This document shows positions 1 through 8,306 of a stretch of DNA of 64,000 nucleotides, piece by piece. The stretch comes from Treponema sp. (GTDB lineage: Bacteria > Spirochaetota > Spirochaetia > Treponematales > Treponemataceae). Position 1 is the stretch's first letter; each line of letters opens with the position of its first letter. The position numbers and the translations under genes were made by a program. The stretch lies in NCBI GenBank assembly GCA_022510905.1, contig JAFLSN010000006.1, positions 24,656-88,655 of the forward strand, in the 5' to 3' direction. Below the pieces are notes generated by a model, which was given only the letters and a program-made list of their open reading frames with translations, searched no databases and was not told the origin of the DNA.

Positions 1-1763
1 TAGTACGGGTTTTCAAGGCCGCTTGTGATTATGTCCGGGTGGTTTTCCTTGTCGTGGCGCGCGAGCCTGTAGCTGGTGCTCTCGGCGGGGGTCGCCTCAA
101 GGTTGAAAAGCTCCCCGGTGGACTCCTGGTAGTCCTGAAGCCTTGATCTCATGTGGTCTAGCACCGTGCATGCGAAGCTCTTTCCTTCGGGGGAGGCTAT
201 GCTCTTGCCGAGGAAGTTGAGGCAGCATTCGTTCATGCCGCAGAGCCCTATGGTGTTGAAGTGGTTCTGCAGCGTCTTGAGATAGCGCCTTGTGTACGGA
301 AAAAGCCCGCCGTCTATCAGCCGCTGGATTACCTTGCGCTTCATGCAAAGGCTGTCCCGCGCGAGATCCATGAGGTAGTCCAGGCGGGCAAAGAATTCTT
401 TTTCGGTTTTTGCAAGGTATCCTATCTGCGGAAGGTTTATCGTGACCACGCCAAGGCTTCCCGTGAACTCGTCGCTCCCGAAGAGGCCTCCGCCGCGCTT
501 CCTCAGCTCCCGCTTGTCCAGCCTGAGCCTGCAGCACATGCTCCGCACGTCGCCGGGGTCGAGGTCGGAATTCACGAAGTTCTGGAAATACGGCGTTCCG
601 TACTGGGCCGTCATCCTGAACAGGAGCTCGGCGTTGGGGCTGTCCCATGCGAAGTCGCGGGTGATGTTGTACGTGGGAATGGGGTAGCCGAATCCGCGCC
701 CCGATGCGTCGCCTTCGAGCATGAGCTCTATGAACACCTTGTTTATCGTGTCCATTTCTGGCTGGCAGTCGCCGTATGTGAAGTCCGTTTCCCTTCCGCC
801 CACGACAGCCTTCTTGTCGCGGAGGTCGGCGGGGCATGTCCAGTCCAGCGTGATGTTCGTGAACGGGGCCTGGCTTCCCCAGCGGCTCGGTGTGTTCACG
901 CCGTATATGTAGCTCTGTATGCACTGGCGCACTTCTTTTTCTGACAGGCGGTCGGCTTTCACGAACGGTGCGAGGTAGGTGTCGAACGAGCTGAATGCCT
1001 GCGCCCCCGCCCATTCGTTCTGCATGATTCCAAGAAAGTTCACGATTTGGTTCACGAGCGTGGAAAGGTGCTTTGCCGGCTTGGACGTGATTTTGTCGGG
1101 CACGCCGCCAAGCCCTTCCTGTATCAGCTGCCTGAGGCTCCAGCCCGCGCAGTACCCGCTGAACATGGAAAGGTCGTGCAGGTGGAACGCGCAGTTTTTG
1201 TGCGCCTGTGCGATTTCGGGCGTGTATATGTTCTTGAGCCAGTAGTTCGCGGTGATGGCACCTGAATTGTGCAGGATGAGCCCGCCCAGCGAGAAATTCA
1301 CGTTGGCGTTTTCGTTCACACGCCAGTCGCTCTGCATGAGGTAGCCGTCCATGGTCTGGGAGATGTCCAGCATGAGGCGCTTTGCGTCGCGCATGGCCTC
1401 GTGGCGTGAGCGGTACAGGATGTAGGCCTTGGCGACTTCCACCTCCCTGTTTTCGATGAGCACGGTCTCAACTTCGTCCTGGATTTCTTCTATCGCGGGG
1501 ATTGAATGGGCGCGCCGCCCGGCAAGCAGCAGCCTGAGATGTTCTTCGACCCTGTCCGTAAGGAATTCGGCTTTGTCGGGATTGGCGCGTTTTTCCACGG
1601 CCTGCACCGCCTTTCCGATTGCGGCAAGGATTTTTGAGCGGTCGTATGCTTCGATTTCGCCCGAGCGCTTTACCACTTTCGCTATGAAATGCGCCGCCTC
1701 TTCGTCTCCGCTCTTGCCCAGGAAGCTCCGCCATTCCGGAAACACGGACTGTTCTTCACTCAC
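1..1763 (-). CDS. nrdD: anaerobic ribonucleoside-triphosphate reductase, C-terminus beyond window
   Basis: Class III reductase that makes dNTPs from rNTPs without oxygen through a glycyl radical. About 587 residues are visible. They hold an N-terminal ATP-cone (VVKRSGEIEAYDRSKI near residue 30), the segment NECCLNFLGKSIASPEGK and the family motif EATPAESTSYRLARHDKE close to the window edge. The C-terminal glycyl-radical loop and zinc site lie outside the window. The GTG start at 1763-1761 overlaps the nrdR stop codon by 4 bp, so the two genes are translationally coupled. No activase gene (nrdG) is visible; it may follow downstream. The family assignment is secure; the exact start codon is inferred from the overlap. 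Confidence 0.93.
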   Translation of the reverse strand, partial: MSEEQSVFPEWRSFLGKSGDEEAAHFIAKVVKRSGEIEAYDRSKILAAIGKAVQAVEKRANPDKAEFLTDRVEEHLRLLLAGRRAHSIPAIEEIQDEVETVLIENREVEVAKAYILYRSRHEAMRDAKRLMLDISQTMDGYLMQSDWRVNENANVNFSLGGLILHNSGAITANYWLKNIYTPEIAQAHKNCAFHLHDLSMFSGYCAGWSLRQLIQEGLGGVPDKITSKPAKHLSTLVNQIVNFLGIMQNEWAGAQAFSSFDTYLAPFVKADRLSEKEVRQCIQSYIYGVNTPSRWGSQAPFTNITLDWTCPADLRDKKAVVGGRETDFTYGDCQPEMDTINKVFIELMLEGDASGRGFGYPIPTYNITRDFAWDSPNAELLFRMTAQYGTPYFQNFVNSDLDPGDVRSMCCRLRLDKRELRKRGGGLFGSDEFTGSLGVVTINLPQIGYLAKTEKEFFARLDYLMDLARDSLCMKRKVIQRLIDGGLFPYTRRYLKTLQNHFNTIGLCGMNECCLNFLGKSIASPEGKSFACTVLDHMRSRLQDYQESTGELFNLEATPAESTSYRLARHDKENHPDIITSGLENPY

Positions 1764-2221
1764 TTTTCCCCTCCCACCCGCTGGACTTCGCTGATGAACT
1801 CGTCAAGGTTGTTGAAATGCTTGTATACGCTCGCAAATCTGATGTAGGCCACCTTGTCCACCGAGTTCAGCCTGTGCAGCACGATTTCGCCCAGATCCGA
1901 GGTGGAAATCTCGCGGCTCATCTTGCCCCTGGTGTAGGCTTCGTCTTCGATTTCCGTCACAATCTGGTCTATCATGCTGGTGGACACGGGGCGTTTTTCA
2001 AGCGCCCGCTCGATGCCTTTGGAAAGCTTCGCGCTGTCGAACGGTTCGCGCCGCCCGTCGCGCTTGACCACCATGAACGGCTTTTCTTCTATGCGCTCGT
2101 AGCTGGTAAAGCGGAATCCGCAGCTGTTGCATTCACGGCGGCGGCGTATGCTTTCTCCGTTCGCCATTGTGCGCGATTCGATTACTTTGTCGTCAAGACT
2201 TCCGCAGGAAGGGCAGCGCAT
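1760..2221 (-). CDS. nrdR: transcriptional repressor NrdR
   Basis: NrdR is a zinc- and nucleotide-binding repressor of ribonucleotide reductase genes. The 153-residue protein has the usual length. It has an N-terminal zinc ribbon (Cys3, Cys6, Cys31, Cys34: CPSC and CNSC) followed by an ATP-cone (VVKRDGRREPFDSAKLSKGI). It is the first gene of a two-gene operon with nrdD, the enzyme it would be expected to regulate, and it overlaps nrdD by 4 bp. The ATG follows GAGG at a short distance. I did not find a clear pair of NrdR boxes in the promoter, so autoregulation is expected from the family but not shown. Confidence 0.95.
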   Translation of the reverse strand: MRCPSCGSLDDKVIESRTMANGESIRRRRECNSCGFRFTSYERIEEKPFMVVKRDGRREPFDSAKLSKGIERALEKRPVSTSMIDQIVTEIEDEAYTRGKMSREISTSDLGEIVLHRLNSVDKVAYIRFASVYKHFNNLDEFISEVQRVGGEK

Positions 2222-2298
2222 ACGGTACCTCGGTCTACTTTTTGCGTCACGGACAGCTCCTGCGCCGTTTTGAACGCGGAAGGCCGGCCGTTCCGACC

Positions 2299-2328
2299 AT
2301 CATACACCGCCCGATACTGGACGTGCAA
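2299..2328 (-). promoter_or_regulatory. predicted sigma-70 promoter of nrdR-nrdD
   Basis: On the minus strand TTGCAC (2328-2323) is followed after 18 nt by TATGAT (2304-2299). Both match the housekeeping consensus and point into nrdR. Confidence 0.5.
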
Positions 2329-2511
2329 TAGCAATTTCCGGGATTTTTTTGAATTCTTTTGCGGTAAGCCGCCCCTCGCGCCGGGAGCGGAGAATTTCGC
2401 ATGGTTTGAGACGGAAACCATGTGTGCCTCTTGTATGCGGTTTTGCCGGCTCTTTTCCCCTGCGCCCGGTAACTTGCATGGAAATGCCGTTTTTTTTGCG
2501 CAGGTCTCCCC

Positions 2512-2540
2512 TTGCAGGAACCCGCAAAAAAGGATATGAT
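2512..2540 (+). promoter_or_regulatory. predicted promoter giving a leaderless mRNA
   Basis: TTGCAG (2512-2517), a 17-nt spacer, then TATGAT (2535-2540). The ATG at 2548 begins 7 nt after the -10 box, so transcription would start at or next to the start codon. Confidence 0.5.
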
Positions 2541-2547
2541 GGATCAA

Positions 2548-3390
2548 ATGAAATTCAACCGTTTGCTCCGTGCCGTGGCCGTCTGCCTCGGCGTGTTTCT
2601 TTCCGTTTCCGCGGCGGCCCAGACCTCCATTTCGCCCGAGGCTTCACGGGCTGTGGACGATTTTATGACTTTCCGCATGAACCTCGCCTCGTACAGGCGG
2701 CCCGAGGACGCGCTCCTTGCAATCGAGCGCTACCACAACGAGCACCTTTCAGAAGAGGCCCTTTCTGGTTTCAGCGAGCAGGAAACACTCATACTGCGCA
2801 ACTTTGAAGTGCTTGAGCGCTACAACTTCATGCGGGAAATCCCGTCGCGCAAGGAAGAGACCGTGGACATGCTCAAGGCCCAGTACAAGGTGCTGACCTC
2901 CTGGATTGCGGCCAGAAAAGGCGAGGAATTCAACAAGTGGCTCCTGACCACGGCCGGTGACATACTTTCGTGCAATCTTTCATATGCTCGCGTGTCGCAG
3001 ATCCTTCGCGACGGCAGGGCGGTCAAAAACTACTACGAGCGCGCGCTTTTGCAGGACGATTCCATGGAATACGCGCTGACCAACCTTGGCCAGTGGTACT
3101 ATTACGCCCCGGCGGTGGGCGGCGGCAGCAAGTCGAAGGCAGGGGACTTTTTTGAGCGGGCCGTCGAGGGCGCCCGTACAGACGCGGAAACCTACTATGC
3201 GAAGATTTTTCTCTCTCAGTACCGTTTTGAGGACAAGAAACGGCGCCATGAGGCGGCGGCGCTTCTTTCGGAGGCCGATTCCCTGCAGCCGGGCGGCTTT
3301 TATGTGGCCTGGATCCGCAAGATAAACGAGCAGGGCTATTCGCTGTTCTACTGGAACACCCACAATATCCGTACCGAAGACGACGATTGA
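2548..3390 (+). CDS. exported TPR-like protein of unknown function
   Basis: A protein of about 280 residues with a signal peptide starting MKFNRLLRAVAVCLG and a probable cleavage after SAAAQ. The mature part is alpha-helical with tetratricopeptide-like helix pairs (for example AVKNYYERALLQDDSMEYALTNLGQWYY), so it is probably a periplasmic protein-protein adaptor. I chose the ATG at 2548 because it opens directly on the signal peptide and sits 7 nt after a good -10 box. ATGs at 2536 and 2539 are in frame and would add three to four residues. I do not recognise a specific function. Confidence 0.75.
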   Translation: MKFNRLLRAVAVCLGVFLSVSAAAQTSISPEASRAVDDFMTFRMNLASYRRPEDALLAIERYHNEHLSEEALSGFSEQETLILRNFEVLERYNFMREIPSRKEETVDMLKAQYKVLTSWIAARKGEEFNKWLLTTAGDILSCNLSYARVSQILRDGRAVKNYYERALLQDDSMEYALTNLGQWYYYAPAVGGGSKSKAGDFFERAVEGARTDAETYYAKIFLSQYRFEDKKRRHEAAALLSEADSLQPGGFYVAWIRKINEQGYSLFYWNTHNIRTEDDD

Positions 3391-3465
3391 TGCGGGCTCA
3401 AGGTTCCACGTTCTCGCGGGAGATGTCCGGTCCGGTGCCTTCCTGCTTGTCGTTTTGCATGGTGG

Positions 3466-3494
3466 TTGCAAGGGCTTTTGCGTTTTGGTATAGT
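3466..3494 (+). promoter_or_regulatory. predicted promoter of the small signal peptidase gene
   Basis: TTGCAA (3466-3471), a 17-nt spacer, then TATAGT (3489-3494) preceded by TGg, an extended -10. It directs a short leader into the ribosome-binding site GGAAAGGGGG at 3511-3520. Confidence 0.55.
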
Positions 3495-3526
3495 GAATCC
3501 ACCGAATGCTGGAAAGGGGGAATGCC

Positions 3527-4228
3527 ATGGCCACGAAGCAGAACATATACGAATATTCCTTTGAGCTGAGGCGTGAGCGGCGCAGGAAGGTCATGTATGT
3601 GCTCTTTGTGGTCGTGTCCGTGATTCTTTCGCTTTCGCTGTTCCTGCACTGCATCCTTTTTCCGGTGCGTGTGCGCTCCGATTCCATGGAACGCGACATA
3701 GCGCATAACGGGGCCGTGCTTGTCTGTCCTTTCCTGAGGAGCCCCCGCCGTGGCGATGTGGTGTACCTTTCCCGGTTTGACGGCAAAAAAACAGGACTCC
3801 TTGCTTCCGCCGCCGATGTGCTCGCGGGCTTCTTTACCGCCCAGCAGTATTTTCCGCTTACACATACGTCTCGTCTCACCGGAAAGCCTTGCCTCCGCCG
3901 CGTGATGGCTCTTCCCGGAGACAGCCTTTACATGCGTGACTATGTCCTGTACGTCAAGCCTGCGGGAAAGGATTTTTACCTTACGGAATTTGAAGTTGCA
4001 TCGAGGCCGTACAACCTGCGTATATATTCGGTTCCTGCCGAATGGGACGGCGTGGGCTGCGCCGGCGCAATCGACGAGATGACGCTTGGGGAGGGCGAAT
4101 ACTTCGTCCTTGCCGACAACCGCATTTCTGCCACGGATTCCCGCGTGTGGGGCCCTGTCCCGTCTTCAAGAATCAAGGGAAAGGCTCTGATTGAGTATTT
4201 CCCGTTCAACAGGCTCAGAATCTTTTAA
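3527..4228 (+). CDS. lepB: signal peptidase I (S26) homologue with Arg at the catalytic Lys position
   Basis: S26 family membrane protein of 233 residues with one N-terminal membrane segment (about residues 22-45). Family boxes are present: RSDSMERD with the nucleophile Ser53, a box-D segment LRRVMALPGDSLY and box E LADNRISATDSRVWG. In canonical enzymes the general base is Lys in the motif KRxxGxPGD; here the aligned residue is Arg124 (codon CGC). The protein may therefore be catalytically altered or use another residue. A second, larger homologue at 32801-34723 keeps the Lys. The ATG at 3527 follows GGAAAGGGGG; an in-frame ATG at 3506 lacks such a site. The stop codon overlaps the hemW start. 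Confidence 0.85.
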   Translation: MATKQNIYEYSFELRRERRRKVMYVLFVVVSVILSLSLFLHCILFPVRVRSDSMERDIAHNGAVLVCPFLRSPRRGDVVYLSRFDGKKTGLLASAADVLAGFFTAQQYFPLTHTSRLTGKPCLRRVMALPGDSLYMRDYVLYVKPAGKDFYLTEFEVASRPYNLRIYSVPAEWDGVGCAGAIDEMTLGEGEYFVLADNRISATDSRVWGPVPSSRIKGKALIEYFPFNRLRIF

Positions 4229-5568
4229 TGCCGCTCCTTCGGCCGCAACATGCTGTTTTGCGCGGCTTCTGTTTTCCGTCAACAGGTTGCGGCGCATCTT
4301 CAAGGGCCTGCATCTCCCCTCTGGAACATGGTGGCGGTGTCGGCCTTTACGTCCACATTCCCTTCTGCACCGCAAAATGCGACTACTGCGATTTTTTCAG
4401 CATTCCCCGGGCTTCGATAGACGATTCGTTTGTCGATGCCATCATTGCCGAGGCCGGCTGGTACAAGTCGAGGCTCGGGATTTCTGCATGGCGCACGGTC
4501 TACGTAGGGGGCGGCACCCCGAGCCTGCTTTTGCCGGGACAGCTTGAACGGCTCCTGCGCGAACTGTGCGGCCGGTCCGCTCCGTGCGAGGTCACGGTGG
4601 AGCTGAACCCTGAAGGTGTCGGCGCGGATCTTCTTTCCGCGTGTGCCGAAGGCGGGGCCACGCGGCTTTCGCTTGGCATACAGAGCCTTGACGAAGATGC
4701 CCTTTCTTCCGTGCACAGGCGCTGCACCGCGTCTAGGGCCCGCGACGCCCTCTCCCTTTTGCGCGGACGCTGGAACGGCGCCGTGAACCTTGACTGCATT
4801 GCGGGGCTTCCCGGGCAGTCCCGCGATACGTTCATGCGTTCACTCGGGGAGATGCTGTCGTTCGGGCCTGAGCATCTTTCACTCTACACGCTCTCCGTTG
4901 AGGAAGGAACCCCGTTGGCCGCGCGGCTTTCTGCCGGTGAACGGTGGGATTCTGACGAGGCAGACACCCAGTGGCTTTTGGGGCGCGAGGCCGTTGTGGC
5001 ATCCGGGCTGGAGCAGTACGAGGTGTCGAACTTCGCGCGTCCGGGCTTTGAGTCCATGCACAACCGCGCCTACTGGGAGCAGCTCGACTACGTTGGGGTG
5101 GGACCCGGCGCGTGCGGCACCCTCTATGTGTTCGACGGTGGACAGGGGCTCAGGTGGAGCAACACCGCCGACATTACACACTGGTGCTCCTTCTGGAACG
5201 GCGGTCTGCGCGAAGCCCTGTCACCCTTCCATGATGCAGGCACTTCCCGCGCGGCCTGCTGCGACCCGCCCTGGCTAGGTGCGGTCAGGAGCACGGAACG
5301 GCTTTCGCTTTCGGTGGAGGAATTTGAATACCTGATGCTTGGGCTGCGCACTACTTGTGGCATATGTGAAAGCGAGTACAGGCGGCGTTTTTCCGCGCTT
5401 TCACCCTGGCACGGGAACCTTGCGGATCGTCTTGGAGCGGACAAAGGGCCATGGAGCCGTTTTTGCGATGAAGGCCGGGCCACCACCGTCTCCTCTTTTG
5501 GTGGCAGGAGGTTTTCGCTCACGGCTTCTGGCCTTCTGGTGCTGAACACCCTGCTCAGGCAGCTGTAG
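4228..5568 (+). CDS. hemW: radical SAM protein HemW (coproporphyrinogen oxidase-like)
   Basis: HemW family proteins are radical-SAM, heme-binding chaperone-like relatives of coproporphyrinogen III dehydrogenase. The 446-residue product carries the cluster motif CTAKCDYC (Cys47, Cys51, Cys54) after YVHIPF, then the YVGGGTPSLL and GIQSLDEDAL segments and a HemN C-terminal domain. About 38 residues precede the conserved YVHIPFC. No later in-frame start is evident and the ATG overlaps the upstream stop (TAATG), so 4228 is taken as the start with translational coupling. The Cys motif of three cysteines fits HemW rather than the four-cysteine oxidase HemN. No other heme genes are nearby. Confidence 0.88.
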   Translation: MPLLRPQHAVLRGFCFPSTGCGASSRACISPLEHGGGVGLYVHIPFCTAKCDYCDFFSIPRASIDDSFVDAIIAEAGWYKSRLGISAWRTVYVGGGTPSLLLPGQLERLLRELCGRSAPCEVTVELNPEGVGADLLSACAEGGATRLSLGIQSLDEDALSSVHRRCTASRARDALSLLRGRWNGAVNLDCIAGLPGQSRDTFMRSLGEMLSFGPEHLSLYTLSVEEGTPLAARLSAGERWDSDEADTQWLLGREAVVASGLEQYEVSNFARPGFESMHNRAYWEQLDYVGVGPGACGTLYVFDGGQGLRWSNTADITHWCSFWNGGLREALSPFHDAGTSRAACCDPPWLGAVRSTERLSLSVEEFEYLMLGLRTTCGICESEYRRRFSALSPWHGNLADRLGADKGPWSRFCDEGRATTVSSFGGRRFSLTASGLLVLNTLLRQL

Positions 5569-5569
5569 G

Positions 5570-5807
5570 CAGTCGGCGAGGAAGTAGAAAATCTATCTTG
5601 TTCCCGCGTGCGGCGGTGTGCCGGTAGATTTTCTAGCTTGCCCGGAACGGCAGTCGGCTAGGAGGTAGAAAATCTATCTAGTTCCCGCGTGCGGCGGTGT
5701 GCCGGTAGATTTTCTAGCTTGCCCGGAACGGCAGTCGGCTAGGAGGTAGAAAATCTATCTAGTTCCCGTGTGCGGAGGTATGCCGGTAGATTTTCTACTT
5801 GTTTTTT
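5570..5807. repeat. three tandem 81-bp repeats, each a long hairpin; the last ends in a T-run
   Basis: The sequence starting CAGTCGGC at 5570 recurs at 5651 and 5732, a period of exactly 81 bp. Each copy has a perfect 11-bp inverted repeat: TAGAAAATCTA on the left (5585, 5666, 5747) and TAGATTTTCTA on the right (5625, 5706, 5787), with a 29-nt loop. Each arm is itself palindromic (TAGA-NNN-TCTA). The third right arm is followed by TTGTTTTTT (to 5807), so this copy looks like an intrinsic terminator for the hemW operon. The array begins two bases after the hemW stop. Confidence 0.9.
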
Positions 5808-6047
5808 GGCTGCCGGCCTGCGCATGGGGGCGGCATGTTCGCAGATGTTCGGCCTTCGGTTCATGTCCATTGGGCTTTCGTGTATGCGTGCCGATTAGTG
5901 CGGAAATGGTGCGCACAGAGCTTCCGCAATGCCGGCCGCCGGCTTGAAGCCTTGGTTATGCGCCGTGGTGTGCTGATTCGTGCGGAGGTTTTCATATCCA
6001 GATGCCCTGCGTCGGGGGTGATTTCAATGCCTTTTGCAGTGCATGGC
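5808..6047. other. intergenic stretch, nothing recognised
   Basis: About 240 bp between the triple hairpin and the next promoter. A 94-codon open frame crosses it (5799-6083), but it has no ribosome-binding site and an unlikely composition. I see no RNA gene. Confidence 0.5.
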
Positions 6048-6076
6048 TTGACACAAGTGCGAAAAAAAGCGATACT
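6048..6076 (+). promoter_or_regulatory. strong predicted sigma-70 promoter
   Basis: Perfect -35 TTGACA (6048-6053), a 17-nt spacer, then GATACT (6071-6076). It lies 29 nt upstream of the small COX24-like gene. Confidence 0.75.
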
Positions 6077-6105
6077 AGCGTAGTTTTTTACAAAGGAGTC
6101 CTATC

Positions 6106-6195
6106 GTGCCCTGTGGAAGAAAAAGAAAGCGCGCAAAAATAGCGACACATAAGCGAAAGAAGAAGCTTAGACGGAACCGGCACAAGAACAAGTAG
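6106..6195 (+). CDS. 29-residue COX24/AURKAIP1 (mS38)-like basic protein
   Basis: A GTG-initiated gene of 29 codons preceded by AAGGAG (6093-6098). The product begins MPCGRKRKRAKIATHKRK and ends RNRHKNK. It is almost entirely Lys, Arg and His and matches my recollection of the bacterial AURKAIP1/COX24 domain proteins, which resemble the C-terminus of mitochondrial ribosomal protein mS38. It is probably an accessory ribosomal protein, but that is inference from family. It has its own strong promoter and an intrinsic terminator, so it is a monocistronic gene. Its small size means it would be missed by most gene finders. Confidence 0.85.
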   Translation: MPCGRKRKRAKIATHKRKKKLRRNRHKNK

Positions 6196-6232
6196 CAGTT
6201 CCGCGCTGTGAAAGGCCTGTGTGCCACAAGGA

Positions 6233-6271
6233 GACCGCAGTTGTTTTCGGACGGACTGCGGTCTTTTTTTT
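6233..6271 (+). terminator. intrinsic terminator
   Basis: Stem GACCGCAG (6233-6240) with CTGCGGTC (6256-6263), a 15-nt loop and eight T residues. It ends the COX24-like transcript. It also excludes the in-frame start at 6219 for dxs, which lies before the hairpin. Confidence 0.9.
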
Positions 6272-6299
6272 CGGAGCGGGGCATTGGAGGAAAAACGTT

Positions 6300-8306
6300 T
6301 TGCTTCAGGACATTCATTCACCGCAAGACCTCAAGCGTCTGCCGGAAAAGCAGCTTCCTCGGCTTGCGTCCGAAATTCGGCAGCGGATTATTTCCGTGGT
6401 GGGGAAAAACGGAGGGCATCTTGCCAGCAATCTTGGTGTCGTAGAGCTCACGATTGCACTGCACCGTGTGTTCGATTCGCCTCGGGATGCAATCGTTTGG
6501 GACGTGAGCCACCAGAGCTATGCTCACAAGATTCTGACTGGCCGCTCGGACAGGTTCGCCACGCTCCGCACCGAGGGCGGGATTTCAGGGTTCACGAGGA
6601 TAAACGAAAGTCCGCATGATTTTTTTGACGCGGGGCATGCCTCCTCGTCCATTTCGTCTGCGCTGGGTCTCCTTACGGCCTGGAACCATGGGGGGCGCAC
6701 CGACAAGGTGGTCGCGGTGATTGGAGACGGGGCGCTCACGGGCGGCATGGCGTTCGAGGCTCTGAGCCATGCGGGGCTTGTTTCAAAAAACCTTATTATT
6801 GTGCTCAACGACAACCAGATGTCAATCAGCCGCAACACGGGCGCCATCTCAAGCTATCTTTCGAGGCTCACAATGGGGAGCGCCTACCAGAAGATCAGAT
6901 TCAGGATAGACCGCCTTGTTGACGGCATTCCGTACATAAACAGGCACCTTGGAAAGCTGGTTTACCGTCTCAAACGGGGCCTTAAGGGGCTGCTGCTCAC
7001 CAACAACCTGTTCGTGGATCTGGGATTTGAATACGTCGGTCCGCTGAACGGCCACAACATCCACGAGCTTGAAACGGTGTTCCGCCGTGTCAAAAAGCTG
7101 CCGCGTCCTGTCGTGGTGCATGTGGTGACCAAAAAGGGAAAGGGCTACAGCCCTGCGGAAAACGACCCGTCCACGTTCCATGGGGTGGGGCCGTTCAACA
7201 TCAGCGACGGCGTTGTTGAAAAATACGATGTTCCCAGCTTCACGCAGGCGTTCAGCACGGCCATGGTGTCGCTTGCGCGCAAAAACGGGAGGCTTGCGGC
7301 GATTACGGCGGCCATGTCTAAGGGCACTGGGCTTGATGCTTTTTCCCGCCATTTTAAAGACCGTTTTTTTGACGTGGGAATTGCGGAAGAGCATGCGGTG
7401 ACGTTTGCGGGGGGGCTTGCTGCCGGCGGCATGGTTCCTGTCGTGGCCATCTATTCGACTTTTATACAGCGTTCGATTGACCAGATTATCGAGGACGTGG
7501 CGCTTCCGAACCGCCATGTGGTGTTTGCCGTTGACCGCGCGGGCGCGGTTGCTGACGACGGCGAGACCCACCAGGGAATGTTCGACATCGCGCTTTTCAG
7601 GGCGGTTCCGAATCTTGCCGTGCTAACCGTGGCCTCTGGTGCGGATCTCGCAGTGTGCCTTGACTGGGCGGTTAACGTGCACACGGGGCCGGTGGCTCTG
7701 CGCTATCCAAAGCTCACCTGTCCGTCTGAGCTGCCTGAGTTTTCGGATCCTGTCAAGGAAGGCGTGGGGATTCTTCTTTCTGCGGAATCGTATGCCCCGG
7801 CGGTCGCTTCACGCCTTCTGGACGAATATGAGGCTGGAGCCCCGGACGGCACAAGCGCCATGCCTGGGCTGAAGAAGCTGCTTTTGGTGTGCACGGGCAG
7901 CATGTACAGCGAGACACTCACGGCGGCACGTTCCCTCCTGCTTTCGGGCGTGCTGGTTGACATTTATGTTCTGCGGTTCATAAAGCCCTTTGACGGCGCG
8001 TATTTTGCGGATGTCTGCGCAGGATATGACGGTCTTGTATTTGTTGAAGACGGAGTCAGGATCGGTGGCATCTCAATGGAGCTTTCACCGCTTGTGCCAG
8101 TTCCATGCGCCGTGTGCGCCTTTCCTGACCGCTTTGTATCGACCGGCACACGGAGCCAGATTCTGGAGCGGGCGGGGCTTTCTCCGGCAGACATTGCCGA
8201 GGCGGCCATGTCGGTTCTTGGTGCGGGGCATTCCAGTGGCAACGGGCAGGGGAATGCTTTTCCCCCTAAAGGGAACGATGCTCCCGGAACAGGTGGAAAA
8301 GCATGA
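6300..8306 (+). CDS. dxs: 1-deoxy-D-xylulose-5-phosphate synthase
   Basis: Thiamine-diphosphate enzyme that condenses pyruvate and glyceraldehyde 3-phosphate, the first step of the MEP isoprenoid pathway. Visible motifs are DVSHQSYAHKILTGR, GHASSSISSALGL, the ThDP/Mg site GDGALTGGMAFEA...LNDNQMS and the second-domain GIAEEHAVTFAGG. The start is taken as TTG at 6300, 9 nt after GGAGG, giving LQDIHSPQDLKRL at the N-terminus as in the family. The upstream frame runs through the preceding terminator. At 668 residues it is somewhat longer than usual, with a Gly-rich low-complexity tail (about the last 30 residues) before the folP overlap. It is the first gene of the 6.3-13.1 kb operon. Confidence 0.95.
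   Translation: MLQDIHSPQDLKRLPEKQLPRLASEIRQRIISVVGKNGGHLASNLGVVELTIALHRVFDSPRDAIVWDVSHQSYAHKILTGRSDRFATLRTEGGISGFTRINESPHDFFDAGHASSSISSALGLLTAWNHGGRTDKVVAVIGDGALTGGMAFEALSHAGLVSKNLIIVLNDNQMSISRNTGAISSYLSRLTMGSAYQKIRFRIDRLVDGIPYINRHLGKLVYRLKRGLKGLLLTNNLFVDLGFEYVGPLNGHNIHELETVFRRVKKLPRPVVVHVVTKKGKGYSPAENDPSTFHGVGPFNISDGVVEKYDVPSFTQAFSTAMVSLARKNGRLAAITAAMSKGTGLDAFSRHFKDRFFDVGIAEEHAVTFAGGLAAGGMVPVVAIYSTFIQRSIDQIIEDVALPNRHVVFAVDRAGAVADDGETHQGMFDIALFRAVPNLAVLTVASGADLAVCLDWAVNVHTGPVALRYPKLTCPSELPEFSDPVKEGVGILLSAESYAPAVASRLLDEYEAGAPDGTSAMPGLKKLLLVCTGSMYSETLTAARSLLLSGVLVDIYVLRFIKPFDGAYFADVCAGYDGLVFVEDGVRIGGISMELSPLVPVPCAVCAFPDRFVSTGTRSQILERAGLSPADIAEAAMSVLGAGHSSGNGQGNAFPPKGNDAPGTGGKA

Noticed and set aside
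5799..6083. A 94-residue protein
   Set aside because: No ribosome-binding site, odd composition, and it runs into the promoter of the COX24-like gene.
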